DNA from: Pseudomonas citri
Lineage (GTDB): Bacteria; Pseudomonadota; Gammaproteobacteria; Pseudomonadales; Pseudomonadaceae
DNA length: 64,000 nucleotides
Reading direction: 5' to 3'
NCBI RefSeq assembly: GCF_025336485.1
Contig: NZ_JAODAB010000006.1
Coordinates: forward strand, 1 to 64,000
Shown here: positions 35,904 to 45,338 of the stretch, in pieces
How the letters are laid out: every line of letters begins with the position of its first letter
Position numbering within the stretch: position 1 is the stretch's first letter
Made by a program: the position numbers and the translations under genes
The notes under the pieces: model-generated
The model's input: only the letters and a program-made list of their open reading frames with translations
Database searches by the model: none
Told to the model about the DNA's origin: nothing

Positions 35904-36392
35904 TCAATCCGGAATCGGCAGGTTCAGGCTCTCCTTCACTTCCTCCATCACGATGTAGCTCTTGGATTCGCGTACATGGGGCAGCTTGAGCAGGATGTCC
36001 CCCAACAGCTTGCGGTATGAAGCCATCTCGGAAATCCGCGCTTTCACCAGGTAATCGAAGTCTCCCGACACCAAGTGGCATTCCAGTACATGGGGCAATT
36101 TCAGCACGGCGCGACGGAATTCCTCGAACGTATCGCCGGACTTGTAATCGAGGCTGATCTCGACAAATACCAGCAAACTCCCCTTCAAATGCTGCGGGTT
36201 GAGCCGGGCGTTGTAGCCCATGATGATGCCTTCACGCTCCAGGCGGCGTACCCGCTCGGTGCATGGCGTTGTCGAAAGACCGACCTTTTCCCCCAGTTCG
36301 GTGAAGGAAATCCGTCCGTCCGCCTGGAGGATGCGCAGGATGTTGCGGTCGATCTTGTCCAGTTCGCGTTTGGTCTGGGTATTGGTACGCAC
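35904..36392 (-). CDS. lrp: Lrp/AsnC family regulator (Lrp/DadR)
   Basis: A 162-residue Lrp-type protein. The N-terminal helix-turn-helix is LGEKVGLSTTPCTERVRRLE (about residues 30-49) and the C-terminal RAM ligand domain is about 70-150. Sequence and place beside dadA match PAO1 PA5308 (Lrp/DadR), which activates dadAX in response to alanine. I use the GTG start at 36392: it gives the typical MRTNTQTKRELDKIDRNIL beginning, with GGAGG ten bases upstream; the longer frame adds 16 unlikely residues. It is divergent from dadA. Confidence 0.93.
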   Translation of the reverse strand: MRTNTQTKRELDKIDRNILRILQADGRISFTELGEKVGLSTTPCTERVRRLEREGIIMGYNARLNPQHLKGSLLVFVEISLDYKSGDTFEEFRRAVLKLPHVLECHLVSGDFDYLVKARISEMASYRKLLGDILLKLPHVRESKSYIVMEEVKESLNLPIPD

Positions 36393-36424
36393 AGGTGATG
36401 CGCCTCCATGAAAAGGGTTTTTGC

Positions 36425-36436
36425 CGAGAATTCTCG
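36425..36436. promoter_or_regulatory. Palindrome CGAGAATTCTCG in lrp-dadA gap
   Basis: A perfect 12-bp palindrome 33 bases upstream of the lrp start codon, on the dadA side. It is a candidate operator for autoregulation; binding by Lrp is a guess. Confidence 0.4.
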
Positions 36437-36440
36437 CCAA

Positions 36441-36456
36441 ATATAAGCACTTATAT
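36441..36456. promoter_or_regulatory. Palindrome ATATAAGCACTTATAT in lrp-dadA gap
   Basis: Two 7-bp inverted arms (ATATAAG/CTTATAT) around CA, about 92 bases before dadA. An AT-rich palindrome of about 15 bp between lrp and its presumed target is the kind of site Lrp-family proteins bind. Candidate only. Confidence 0.5.
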
Positions 36457-36547
36457 AGTGAAAAGCACTGGCTAATCTTTTTTACACTGCGCCCATTACG
36501 GTTTTGTATAACAAACGTCAGCGGTTCGCCGCGGTGAGGGCAACAAC

Positions 36548-37852
36548 ATGCGTGTTCTGGTCTTGGGTAGCGGCGTCATCGGTACCGTCAGTGCTTATTA
36601 CCTGGCCCGTGCCGGGTTTGAAGTGGTGGTGGTCGATCGTCAGCCGGCCCCCGCCATGGAAACCAGTTTCGCCAACGCCGGGCAGGTTTCGCCGGGGTAT
36701 GCCTCGCCCTGGGCCGCGCCGGGCGTACCGCTCAAGGCCATCAAGTGGTTGTTGCAGCGTCACGCACCGTTGGCCATCAAGGCCACCGCGGACATCGATC
36801 AATACTTGTGGATGGCGCAGATGCTGCGCAACTGCACGGCCAGTCGCTATGCGGTCAACAAGGAGCGCATGGTGCGCTTGTCCGAATACAGCCGTGACTG
36901 CCTCGACGAGTTGCGTGCCGAAACCGGTATCGCCTACGAGGGCCGTAGCCTGGGGACGACGCAACTGTTCCGCACCCAGGCACAACTCGACGGCGCGGCA
37001 AAAGATATCGCGGTGCTGAAAGAGTCTGGCGTGCCGTTCGAAGTGCTCGATCGCGAAGGCATTGCCCGGGTCGAACCGGCCCTGGCCAGCGTGACAGGCA
37101 TCCTGGCCGGCGCCTTGCGCTTGCCCAACGACCAGACCGGTGACTGCCAGATGTTCACCACGCGCCTGGCGGAAATGGCCACCAAGCTCGGTGTGCAGTT
37201 CCGCTTCGACCAGAATATCGAGCGCCTGGACTTTGCCGGCGATCGCATCAACGGCGTGTGGATCGATGGCAAGCTGGAAACCGCCGATCGCTATGTCCTG
37301 GCCTTGGGCAGCTATTCGCCACAACTGCTCAAGCCCCTCGGGATCCGCGCACCGGTCTATCCGCTCAAGGGCTATTCCCTGACCGTACCGATCACCGACC
37401 CGGCCATGGCGCCCACCTCGACCATCCTCGATGAAACCTACAAGGTGGCGATCACCCGCTTCGACAACCGCATTCGCGTGGGCGGCATGGCCGAAATCGC
37501 CGGTTTTGACTTGTCGCTCAACCCGCGTCGGCGTGAAACCCTGGAGATGATCGTCAACGACCTTTATCCTCGGGGCGGCGATCTGGCCCAGGCCAGTTTC
37601 TGGACCGGCTTGCGCCCGACCACCCCGGACGGTACGCCGATCGTGGGGGCCACGCCGTTCAAAAACCTGTTCTTGAACACCGGTCACGGCACGCTCGGCT
37701 GGACCATGGCGTGTGGTTCCGGTCGCCTGCTGGCTGACCTGATGGCCAAGAAAAAGCCGCAGATCAGCGCAGAAGGCCTCGATATTTCCCGTTATGGCCG
37801 CAAACACCAGGAGTCTGCGAAACATGTCAATCCAGCGCCAGCTCACCAATGA
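36548..37852 (+). CDS. dadA: D-amino acid dehydrogenase, small subunit
   Basis: DadA oxidises D-alanine and other D-amino acids to 2-oxo acids and ammonia, passing electrons to the respiratory chain at the inner membrane. The 434-residue protein starts [20 protein letters not shown] (FAD motif) and ends with [20 protein letters not shown] plus a short tail. GAGGG lies seven bases before the ATG. The 3' end overlaps a remnant of ridA, the gene that normally follows. It works with DadX, which makes D-alanine from L-alanine, and is probably induced through Lrp. Confidence 0.97.
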   Translation: MRVLVLGSGVIGTVSAYYLARAGFEVVVVDRQPAPAMETSFANAGQVSPGYASPWAAPGVPLKAIKWLLQRHAPLAIKATADIDQYLWMAQMLRNCTASRYAVNKERMVRLSEYSRDCLDELRAETGIAYEGRSLGTTQLFRTQAQLDGAAKDIAVLKESGVPFEVLDREGIARVEPALASVTGILAGALRLPNDQTGDCQMFTTRLAEMATKLGVQFRFDQNIERLDFAGDRINGVWIDGKLETADRYVLALGSYSPQLLKPLGIRAPVYPLKGYSLTVPITDPAMAPTSTILDETYKVAITRFDNRIRVGGMAEIAGFDLSLNPRRRETLEMIVNDLYPRGGDLAQASFWTGLRPTTPDGTPIVGATPFKNLFLNTGHGTLGWTMACGSGRLLADLMAKKKPQISAEGLDISRYGRKHQESAKHVNPAPAHQ

Positions 37853-37898
37853 CCGCATGAGCCAGGTGAAGCTGTCTGTCATGGCCGCGCTGCCTTGA
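37824..37898 (+). pseudogene. ridA remnant: in-frame internal deletion (24 codons)
   Basis: The frame reads [14 protein letters not shown], which matches the start of the RidA-family protein usually encoded between dadA and dadX, then VKLSVMAALP and TGA, which looks like its C-terminus. The middle of about 90 residues is missing. AGGAG lies 11 bases upstream, and the ATG overlaps the end of dadA as it would in the intact operon. RidA proteins destroy reactive enamines made during amino-acid oxidation. This copy cannot do so. The family match is from memory. Confidence 0.75.
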
Positions 37899-37918
37899 TG
37901 CTTTAAAAAATCCCTCTC

Positions 37919-37963
37919 CCGGTGCTGTTGGTGGTGCAAGCCGTCAGCCAGCACCGGTTTTTT
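37919..37963 (+). terminator. Terminator between ridA remnant and dadX
   Basis: CCGGTGCTG (37919-37927) pairs with CAGCACCGG (37949-37957) around a 21-base loop that can itself fold, followed by TTTTTTAT. It would reduce read-through from dadA to dadX unless dadX has its own promoter. Confidence 0.75.
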
Positions 37964-37992
37964 ATTCAATGACCGCCTAGAAGCCCGCCACC

Positions 37993-39066
37993 ATGCGTCC
38001 CGCCCGTGCCCTGATCGACCTTCAAGCCCTGCGCCACAACTACCAATTGGCCCGTGAAGTCACGGGGGCCAAGGCCCTCGCGGTGATCAAGGCCGACGCC
38101 TATGGACACGGCGCGGTGCGTTGCGCCGAGGCCTTGCAGGACACGGCGGACGGCTTTGCCGTGGCGTGTATCGAAGAAGCCCTGGAGCTGCGAGCCGCTG
38201 GCATTCGTGGGCCGGTGCTGTTGCTGGAAGGCTTCTTCGAGGCCGACGAGCTGGCGCTGATCGTCGAACATGATTTCTGGTGCGTGGTGCACTCGTTGTG
38301 GCAGCTCGAGGCTATCGAGCGAGCGACGCTGAGCAAGCCGATCAATGTCTGGCTCAAGCTCGATTCGGGGATGCATCGCGTCGGGTTGCATCCGGCGGAC
38401 TACCAGGCGGCCTACCGTCGTCTGCTGGCCAGTGGCAAGGTGGCGAAAATCGTCCTGATGAGCCACTTTGCCCGAGCCGATGAACTGCACGACCCCAGCA
38501 GCACTCAGCAACTGGCCGTGTTCGAAGCGGCCCGTCAAGGCCTGGCGGCGCAAATCAGTCTGCGCAATTCCCCGGCCGTCCTGGGCTGGCCGCAGATACC
38601 GAGCGATTGGGTGCGGCCGGGAATCATGCTGTACGGCGCCACGCCTTTCGACGAGCCCAACGCCTTGGCATCGCGCCTGCAGCCGGTGATGACCCTGGAA
38701 TCGAAGATCATCTGCGTGCGCGAATTGCCGGCCGGCGAGCCGGTAGGCTATGGCGCACGCTTCGTGACCGCGCAACCGACCCGGGTCGGTGTGGTCGCCA
38801 TGGGTTACGCCGACGGCTACCCACGCCAGGCACCGAGCGGCACGCCAGTGCGGGTGGATGGCCAGCCCAGCCAACTGGTCGGGCGGGTGTCGATGGACAT
38901 GCTGTGTGTCGACTTGACGAATATCCCCCAGGCCGGCCTTGGTTCGACCGTGGAGCTATGGGGCAAACAGGTCCTGGCCAGCGACGTGGCGAAATCTGCC
39001 GACACGATTCCCTATCAGATTTTCTGCAATCTGCGCAGGGTGCCGCGGCTCTACTCTGGGGCCTGA
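37993..39066 (+). CDS. dadX: Catabolic alanine racemase DadX
   Basis: DadX interconverts L- and D-alanine using PLP; the D-form is then oxidised by DadA. The 357-residue protein has the PLP lysine Lys33 in [10 protein letters not shown] and the catalytic Tyr in GYGARF (about residue 253), with [10 protein letters not shown] in the C-terminal barrel. It sits 140 bases after dadA with a terminator-like hairpin in between. The ribosome site is weak. Position by dadA indicates the catabolic, not the biosynthetic, isozyme. Confidence 0.96.
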   Translation: MRPARALIDLQALRHNYQLAREVTGAKALAVIKADAYGHGAVRCAEALQDTADGFAVACIEEALELRAAGIRGPVLLLEGFFEADELALIVEHDFWCVVHSLWQLEAIERATLSKPINVWLKLDSGMHRVGLHPADYQAAYRRLLASGKVAKIVLMSHFARADELHDPSSTQQLAVFEAARQGLAAQISLRNSPAVLGWPQIPSDWVRPGIMLYGATPFDEPNALASRLQPVMTLESKIICVRELPAGEPVGYGARFVTAQPTRVGVVAMGYADGYPRQAPSGTPVRVDGQPSQLVGRVSMDMLCVDLTNIPQAGLGSTVELWGKQVLASDVAKSADTIPYQIFCNLRRVPRLYSGA

Positions 39067-39194
39067 GGCAACACGCTGCCGACCGAAAGTCGTTTCACCC
39101 CACAGGATGCGGGTCAAAGTGTTGTAAATACTGAACGCTGTCGCCATGATAACGCTCACTTTCCAAACAACTTGATCCCCTGGAGGCTCCAGCA

Positions 39195-39743
39195 TTGGAC
39201 GTCGGTGAACGACTGCAAGCCATTCGTAAACTCAAAGGCCTTTCCCAGCGTGAACTCGCCAAGCGCGCGGGCGTCACCAACAGCACCATTTCGATGATCG
39301 AGAAGAACAGCGTCAGCCCCTCGATCAGCTCGCTGCGCAAGGTCCTTGGCGGGATTCCCATGTCCATGGTCGAATTTTTCTCGGAGGAGATCTTCCAGGA
39401 AAAACCGACCCAGATCGTCTATAAAGCCAACGAGCTGATCGACATCTCCGACGGCGCCGTGACCATGAAACTGGTGGGCAGGGCTCATCCGAGCCGGGCG
39501 ATCGCGTTCCTGAACGAAATCTACCCTCCAGGCGCCGATACCGGTGAGGAGATGCTCACCCATGAGGGGGAAGAAACCGGGATCCTGGTGGAAGGGCGGC
39601 TGGAATTGGTGGTGGGGGCCGAGACCTTCGTGCTCGAAGCCGGCGACAGCTACTATTTCGAGAGCACCAAGCCACATCGCTTCCGTAATCCGTTCGATGC
39701 GCCGGCGCGACTGATCAGCGCAGCCACGCCGGCCAATTTCTAG
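39195..39743 (+). CDS. pauR: XRE-cupin regulator PauR
   Basis: A 182-residue regulator with an N-terminal XRE helix-turn-helix (GLSQRELAKRAGVTNSTISMIE, about residues 16-37) and a C-terminal cupin domain (about 110-178, ending ESTKPHRFRNP). Length and place match PAO1 PA5301 (PauR), the repressor of polyamine-utilisation (pau) genes. It begins with TTG at 39195, with GGAGG eight bases upstream. It presumably controls pauC and pauB4 in this window. Confidence 0.92.
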   Translation: MDVGERLQAIRKLKGLSQRELAKRAGVTNSTISMIEKNSVSPSISSLRKVLGGIPMSMVEFFSEEIFQEKPTQIVYKANELIDISDGAVTMKLVGRAHPSRAIAFLNEIYPPGADTGEEMLTHEGEETGILVEGRLELVVGAETFVLEAGDSYYFESTKPHRFRNPFDAPARLISAATPANF

Positions 39744-39914
39744 AAAAAGTGGCGCCGCACCCGTATGGCAACGGCGCCGGGGCAACGAGCCGTCGCTGTA
39801 AACAAGACCCTTGCGACTTTGGGGTTGTTTCAGTGTGACGGGCTTACCGCTATACTTGCGCCCGCCTGCAAACCGTGGCCGCAGGCGTGACTAGCCACCA
39901 TTGAGGGTGTACGC

Positions 39915-40340
39915 GTGAACCTAATTATGAAAATGCTGGCTGCACCAGCAACCGTATTGGCCCTTTGGGCAGCCAGCGCTCAAGCGGCGCCGACCGACGA
40001 GATCGCCAAACGCCTTGAACCTGTTGGCCAGGTTTGTGTTCAGGGGAAAGAATGCAAGGGCATGGAAGTGGCCGCAGCGGCTGGCGGTGCCGGCGGCGCC
40101 AAGGCACCGAAAGATGTGATTGCGAAACATTGCAACGCTTGCCACGGTACTGGCCTGCTGGGTGCACCAAAAATCGGTGACAAGGCTGCCTGGAAAGATC
40201 GCGCCGACCACCAAGGCGGCCTCGACGGTATCCTGGCCAAGGCCATTACCGGTATCAACTCCATGCCGCCTAAAGGCACCTGCGCCGATTGCTCGGATGA
40301 CGAGCTCAAGGGTGCGATCAAAGAGATGTCTGGCCTGTAA
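39915..40340 (+). CDS. cycB: Cytochrome c5
   Basis: A 141-residue, periplasmic, monohaem cytochrome c. The signal peptide ends near AQAAP (residue 25). The haem motif is CNACH (Cys73, Cys76, His77), and the distal Met ligand lies in NSMPPKG. Extra cysteines (Cys41/Cys47 and a CADC near the end) may form disulfides, as in cytochrome c5. A GTG start at 39915 has GAGGG seven bases upstream and is preferred to the ATG four codons later. A terminator follows. Confidence 0.93.
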   Translation: MNLIMKMLAAPATVLALWAASAQAAPTDEIAKRLEPVGQVCVQGKECKGMEVAAAAGGAGGAKAPKDVIAKHCNACHGTGLLGAPKIGDKAAWKDRADHQGGLDGILAKAITGINSMPPKGTCADCSDDELKGAIKEMSGL

Positions 40341-40357
40341 CACGCCAACGTTTCCCG

Positions 40358-40386
40358 AAAAAAGCCGCTTACGAGCGGCTTTTTTG
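40358..40386 (+). terminator. Terminator after cycB
   Basis: AAAAAAGCCGCT (40358-40369) pairs with AGCGGCTTTTTT (40374-40385) around TACG, directly followed by the T run. Confidence 0.94.
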
Positions 40387-40475
40387 CGCCTACGCTTTTT
40401 TCAGGGCTGTTCACCGCAACCAAGACCCGGCCAGTTCGGTCCTACCCACATTCACGGAATGTCCCGGAGGGTCGG

Positions 40476-42410
40476 ATGGTGCAGTTGTGCTCAATCGAAC
40501 AGGCGGTGGATGAGGTGCTCGAGCGCCTGCCCGCACACATTCACCTGGGCATGCCCCTGGGGTTGGGCAAACCCAATCTGTTTGCCAACGCCTTGTACCG
40601 ACGCGTCGCGCAGTTGCCCGAGCGACAGCTGACGATCTACACCGCCCTGAGCCTCGGTCGGCCAAACCTGGGCGATGGCTTGCAGAAGCGCTTCCTTGAA
40701 CCGTTCGTCGAGCGGGTCTTCGGCGACTACCCTGAACTGGATTACCTGGCCGACCTGCGGAACGACAGCCTGCCGGCCAACATCCGGGTCGAGCAGTTCT
40801 TCATGCAGCCCGGCAGCCTGCTGCACAGTGCGTCGGCCCAGCAGAACTACGTCAGCAGCAACTACAGTCATGCGGCTCGGGATATCAACGCCGCCGGGCT
40901 GAACCTCATTGCCCAACTGGTGGCGAGCGATCCACGACACCCGGATCGCCTGAGCCTGAGCTGTAACCCGGACATCACCCTGGACCTGCTGCCGATGATC
41001 GCCAAGCGGCGGGCGGCCGGGGAGACCATTCTCCTGGTCGGCCAAGTGCACAACGACTTGCCCTACATGCCCGGCGACGCGGAAATCGGCATCGACGGTT
41101 TCGACCTGTTGATCGACGAGAAGGACGGTCACACGTTGTTCTCCACGCCGAACATGCCGGTGGGCTTCCAGGACCATCTCATCGGCCTGCACGCCAGCAC
41201 CTTGGTGCGCGACGGCGGCACGTTGCAGATCGGCATCGGTTCCATGGGCGATGCGTTGACGGCGGCGCTGTTGGCGCGCCAGGCCGACAATGCCGGTTAC
41301 CAGGTGCTGCTGGCGGACTTGAACCTCAGCCAGTGGGCGCAACTGATCGAGCGCGAGGGCGGGGTCGAGCCGTTTGTCAAAGGGCTGTACGGTTGCAGTG
41401 AGATGTTCGTCAACGGTTTGCTGGTGTTGGCGGAAGCCGGGATCGTCCGCCGCAAGGTCTACCCCGACGAGGCGACCCAGGCCCAGGCGAATGCCGGCAC
41501 CCTCGACGAGGCGGCGCAAGCGGATGGCATTTGCGTGCACGGTGGGTTTTTCCTCGGGCCGCGCAGTTTCTACCAGCGCCTGCGTGAGTTACCGCAGGAT
41601 CGGCTGCTCGAATTCAACATGACCCGCATCAGTTACATCAATGAACTGTATGGCCAGGAACGCCTCAAGCGCTTGCAACGACGCGATGCGCGGTTCATCA
41701 ACACGGTGTTCACCATGACCCTGCTGGGCGCCGGGGTGGCGGATCAACTGGAAGACGGGCGGGTGCTCAGCGGCGTGGGCGGGCAGTACAACTTCGTGGC
41801 CCAGGGCCATGCGCTGGAGGGCGGGCGGTCGATCCTGCTGTTGCGTAGTTGGCGCGAGGCGGGTGGCGAAATCAGTTCGAACATCGTCTGGGAGTACGGC
41901 CATTGCACGATTCCCCGACACCTGCGCGACATCGTGGTGACCGAATACGGCATCGCCGACCTGCGCGGCAAGACCGATGCGGCGGTCATCGAGGCGTTGC
42001 TGAACATCAGTGATTCCCGCTTCCAGCCAGGCTTGATCGAGCAGGCGAAAAGTGCCGGCAAGTTGCCCCGGGATTTTTGCCTGGATCCGCGTTTCGCCGA
42101 CAACACCTCAGAGCGTTTGCAGGCGATCCAGGCGCGACATCCGAACCTGTTCCCCGAATATCCGCTGGGCTGCGATTTCGACGGGGTGGAGCGGGACCTG
42201 TTGCGGGCACTGAACTGGCTCAAGAGCAAGTTCAAGCTCACCGAGATCCTGGAGTTGGGCAAGGCCGCGCTCGATGCACCGGAACCTGCGGAATTTGCCG
42301 CGCACCTGGAGCGAATGCAGCTGGTCAGCCCCGAAGGGCTGAAGGAGGAGCTGTTTCAACGGCTGTTGCTGGCGGGGCTCAAGGCGACTGCGTATGCTCA
42401 GCCGATCTGA
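40476..42410 (+). CDS. Acetyl-CoA hydrolase/transferase family protein
   Basis: A 644-residue member of the acetyl-CoA hydrolase/CoA-transferase family, longer than the roughly 500-residue SucC/AarC type. The N-terminal half binds CoA-acyl substrate (HIHLGMPLGLGKPN), and the C-terminal domain (about 330-540) has GVGGQYNFVAQGHAL and ITEYGIADLRGKT-like text (VTEYGIADLRGKT), the conserved family signature. The acyl substrate is unknown. GGAGGG precedes the ATG. It converges on xpt with only 13 bases between stops. Confidence 0.88.
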   Translation: MVQLCSIEQAVDEVLERLPAHIHLGMPLGLGKPNLFANALYRRVAQLPERQLTIYTALSLGRPNLGDGLQKRFLEPFVERVFGDYPELDYLADLRNDSLPANIRVEQFFMQPGSLLHSASAQQNYVSSNYSHAARDINAAGLNLIAQLVASDPRHPDRLSLSCNPDITLDLLPMIAKRRAAGETILLVGQVHNDLPYMPGDAEIGIDGFDLLIDEKDGHTLFSTPNMPVGFQDHLIGLHASTLVRDGGTLQIGIGSMGDALTAALLARQADNAGYQVLLADLNLSQWAQLIEREGGVEPFVKGLYGCSEMFVNGLLVLAEAGIVRRKVYPDEATQAQANAGTLDEAAQADGICVHGGFFLGPRSFYQRLRELPQDRLLEFNMTRISYINELYGQERLKRLQRRDARFINTVFTMTLLGAGVADQLEDGRVLSGVGGQYNFVAQGHALEGGRSILLLRSWREAGGEISSNIVWEYGHCTIPRHLRDIVVTEYGIADLRGKTDAAVIEALLNISDSRFQPGLIEQAKSAGKLPRDFCLDPRFADNTSERLQAIQARHPNLFPEYPLGCDFDGVERDLLRALNWLKSKFKLTEILELGKAALDAPEPAEFAAHLERMQLVSPEGLKEELFQRLLLAGLKATAYAQPI

Positions 42411-42423
42411 ACCCCTAGGCGGA

Positions 42424-43050
<627 letters not shown>

Positions 43051-45060
43051 CTAGCGCTTTAGCATCGCGCGTATATCGGCCAGGGCATTGTTGCCGCGAA
43101 CGGCTTTTACCTCGGTCGGCGTGTCGTCGTTGCCTTCCCAGGCGAGGTCGTCGGGCGGCAGTTCATCGAGAAAACGGCTAGGGGCGCAGTCGATCACCTC
43201 GCCGTATTGCTTGCGCTTGGCGGCGAACGTGAAGGCCAGGGTCTGGCGGGCCCGGGTGATGCCGACATAAGCCAGGCGCCGTTCCTCTTCGATGGTGTCC
43301 GCTTCGATGCTGGAGCGGTGCGGGAGGATTTCCTCCTCCATGCCCATGATGAACACGTAGGGAAATTCCAGGCCCTTGGAGGCGTGGAGGGTCATCATCT
43401 GCACGCCTTCGGCGCCGTCTTCCTCTTCCTGTTGGCGCTCGAGCATGTCCCGCAGCACGAGTTTGCCGATGGCATCCTCGACGGTCATGTCGCCGTCCTC
43501 GTCTTTTTCCAGGGTGTTCTTCAGCGCCTCGATCAGGAACCAGACGTTACTCATGCGGTAATCGGCGGCCTTGTCGCTGGAGCTGTTGGTGCGCAGCCAG
43601 TTCTCGTAGTCGATGTCCATGACCATGCTGCGCAGCGCCGAGATCGGGTCTTCGCCTGCGCACTGCTCGCGAACCTTGTCCATGAAACGCTTGAAGCGTG
43701 CCAGACGGTCGGTGAAACGGCTGTCCAGGTGCTCGCCCAGGCCGATCTCGTCGGTGGCGGCGTACATCGAAATCTTGCGCTCGGTGGCGTAGTTGCCGAG
43801 TTTTTCCAGGGTGGTCGAGCCGATTTCCCGGCGCGGGACGTTGATCACCCGCAGGAAGGCGTTGTCATCGTCCGGGTTCACGATCAGGCGGAAATAGGCC
43901 ATCAGGTCCTTCACTTCCTGGCGGCCGAAAAAGCTGGTGCCTCCCGACAGGCGATAGGGAACCTGGTGGTGCTGCAATTTCAGTTCGATCAGCTTGGCCT
44001 GGTAGTTGCCGCGATACAGGATCGCAAAGTCGCTGTACGGCCGGTCGGTACGCAGGTGAAGGCTGAGGATTTCCATGGCCACGCGTTCGGCCTCGGCCTC
44101 TTCGTTGCGGCAGCGGATCACGCGGATCTCATCGCCGTGGCCCATCTCGCTCCACAGCTGCTTTTCGAACTCATGGGGGTTGTTGGAAATCAGCACGTTG
44201 GCGCAGCGCAGGATACGGCTGGTGGAGCGATAGTTTTGCTCCAGCATCACCACCTTGAGCGACGGATAGTCTTCCTTGAGCAACATCAGGTTTTCCGGCC
44301 GCGCGCCGCGCCAGGCGTAGATCGACTGGTCGTCGTCGCCTACGACGGTGAACTGGTTGCGTTTGCCGATCAGCAGTTTCACCAGCAGGTATTGGCTGGC
44401 GTTGGTGTCCTGGTATTCGTCTACCAGCAGGTAGCGGACCTTGTTCTGCCATTTTTCCAGGATGTCGGCGTGGTCCTGGAACAACTTGACCGGCAGCAGG
44501 ATCAGGTCGTCGAAGTCCACCGCGTTGAACGCCTTGAGCGTGCGCTGATAGTGGGTGTAGACGATGGCGGCGGTCTGCTCCTTGGGGTTGCGGGCGTTCT
44601 CCAGGGCCTCGGGGGGCAGGATCAGGTCGTTTTTCCAGGCGCCGATCATGTTCTTGATCTCGTCGACGCCGTCGTCGCCCGCGTATTCCTTCTGCATGAT
44701 GTCAGTCATCAGGGCCTTGACGTCGGTCTCGTCGAAAATCGAGAAACCCGGCTTGTAGCCCAGCCGCGCATGTTCCTTGCGGATGATGTTCAGGCCCAGG
44801 TTGTGGAAGGTACAGACCGTCAGGCCGCGCCCCTCACCGGCGCGCAGCAGGCCGCCGACCCGCTCTTTCATTTCCCGGGCGGCCTTGTTGGTGAAGGTCA
44901 TCGCCACGATGTATTGGGCGCGGATGCCACAGTTCTGGATCAGGTGCGCGATCTTGCGGGTGATGACGCTGGTCTTGCCGGAGCCTGCGCCGGCGAGCAC
45001 CAAAAGTGGGCCGCCGACATAGTTCACGGCTTCTTGCTGCCGGGGATTGAGTCGGGACAT
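43051..45060 (-). CDS. rep: ATP-dependent DNA helicase Rep
   Basis: Rep is a 3'-5' superfamily-1 helicase that helps replication forks past obstacles. The 669-residue protein has Walker A GAGSGKT (about residues 24-30), motif II VDEYQDTN, motif III GDDDQSIYAWRGA and the late motifs MTLHASKGLEF and VGITRARQTL. All helicase motifs are intact. It starts MSRLNPRQQEAV, as in other Rep proteins. Confidence 0.97.
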   Translation of the reverse strand: MSRLNPRQQEAVNYVGGPLLVLAGAGSGKTSVITRKIAHLIQNCGIRAQYIVAMTFTNKAAREMKERVGGLLRAGEGRGLTVCTFHNLGLNIIRKEHARLGYKPGFSIFDETDVKALMTDIMQKEYAGDDGVDEIKNMIGAWKNDLILPPEALENARNPKEQTAAIVYTHYQRTLKAFNAVDFDDLILLPVKLFQDHADILEKWQNKVRYLLVDEYQDTNASQYLLVKLLIGKRNQFTVVGDDDQSIYAWRGARPENLMLLKEDYPSLKVVMLEQNYRSTSRILRCANVLISNNPHEFEKQLWSEMGHGDEIRVIRCRNEEAEAERVAMEILSLHLRTDRPYSDFAILYRGNYQAKLIELKLQHHQVPYRLSGGTSFFGRQEVKDLMAYFRLIVNPDDDNAFLRVINVPRREIGSTTLEKLGNYATERKISMYAATDEIGLGEHLDSRFTDRLARFKRFMDKVREQCAGEDPISALRSMVMDIDYENWLRTNSSSDKAADYRMSNVWFLIEALKNTLEKDEDGDMTVEDAIGKLVLRDMLERQQEEEDGAEGVQMMTLHASKGLEFPYVFIMGMEEEILPHRSSIEADTIEEERRLAYVGITRARQTLAFTFAAKRKQYGEVIDCAPSRFLDELPPDDLAWEGNDDTPTEVKAVRGNNALADIRAMLKR

Positions 45061-45116
45061 GACAGGGTCAGGGAGTCGTCTGAGAAATGGGCCGGCATTT
45101 TAACAGGCTCAGAGAA

Positions 45117-45151
45117 TTGTGCTGCGCTGTCCGACTTGTGACGCAGCACAA
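45117..45151. other. Stem-loop between rep and the GGDEF-EAL gene
   Basis: A perfect 10-bp stem, TTGTGCTGCG (45117-45126) with CGCAGCACAA (45142-45151), around a 15-base loop, in the 278-bp divergent gap. There is no T run on either side. Seventy bases further, GCGGTTT (45215-45221) pairs with AAACCGC (45234-45240). These could be operators or a small-RNA hairpin. Confidence 0.45.
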
Positions 45152-45338
45152 GCATTGTCATTTGCCGCCTGTGCAGGTTTCACGCAGGATATGGGGCGAA
45201 TTTGCACCTAACGTGCGGTTTCAACGGAAAATAAAACCGCCGTCAGCCGCTGTTTGAGAACCATTGGCATTGGTCATTGCTCGTTCGCAGGTCATAATGC
45301 CGCGCGCCCAACCACCTTGCAGAGTCTAGGGAGTCAGC

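Noticed and set aside
37824..37898. A frameshift or sequencing error explaining the short ridA
   Set aside because: The two ends are joined in frame with a clean stop, which a single indel would not give; a large deletion is needed.
39753..39778. Hairpin after pauR (GGCGCCG/CGGCGCC) as a terminator
   Set aside because: It pairs well but has no T run, and the loop is long; kept out as unconvincing.
43207..45141. A 644-codon open frame on the plus strand, opposite rep
   Set aside because: It mirrors the rep gene in GC-rich DNA. Its protein is full of Gly, Val, His and Gln with no domain, while rep carries all helicase motifs.
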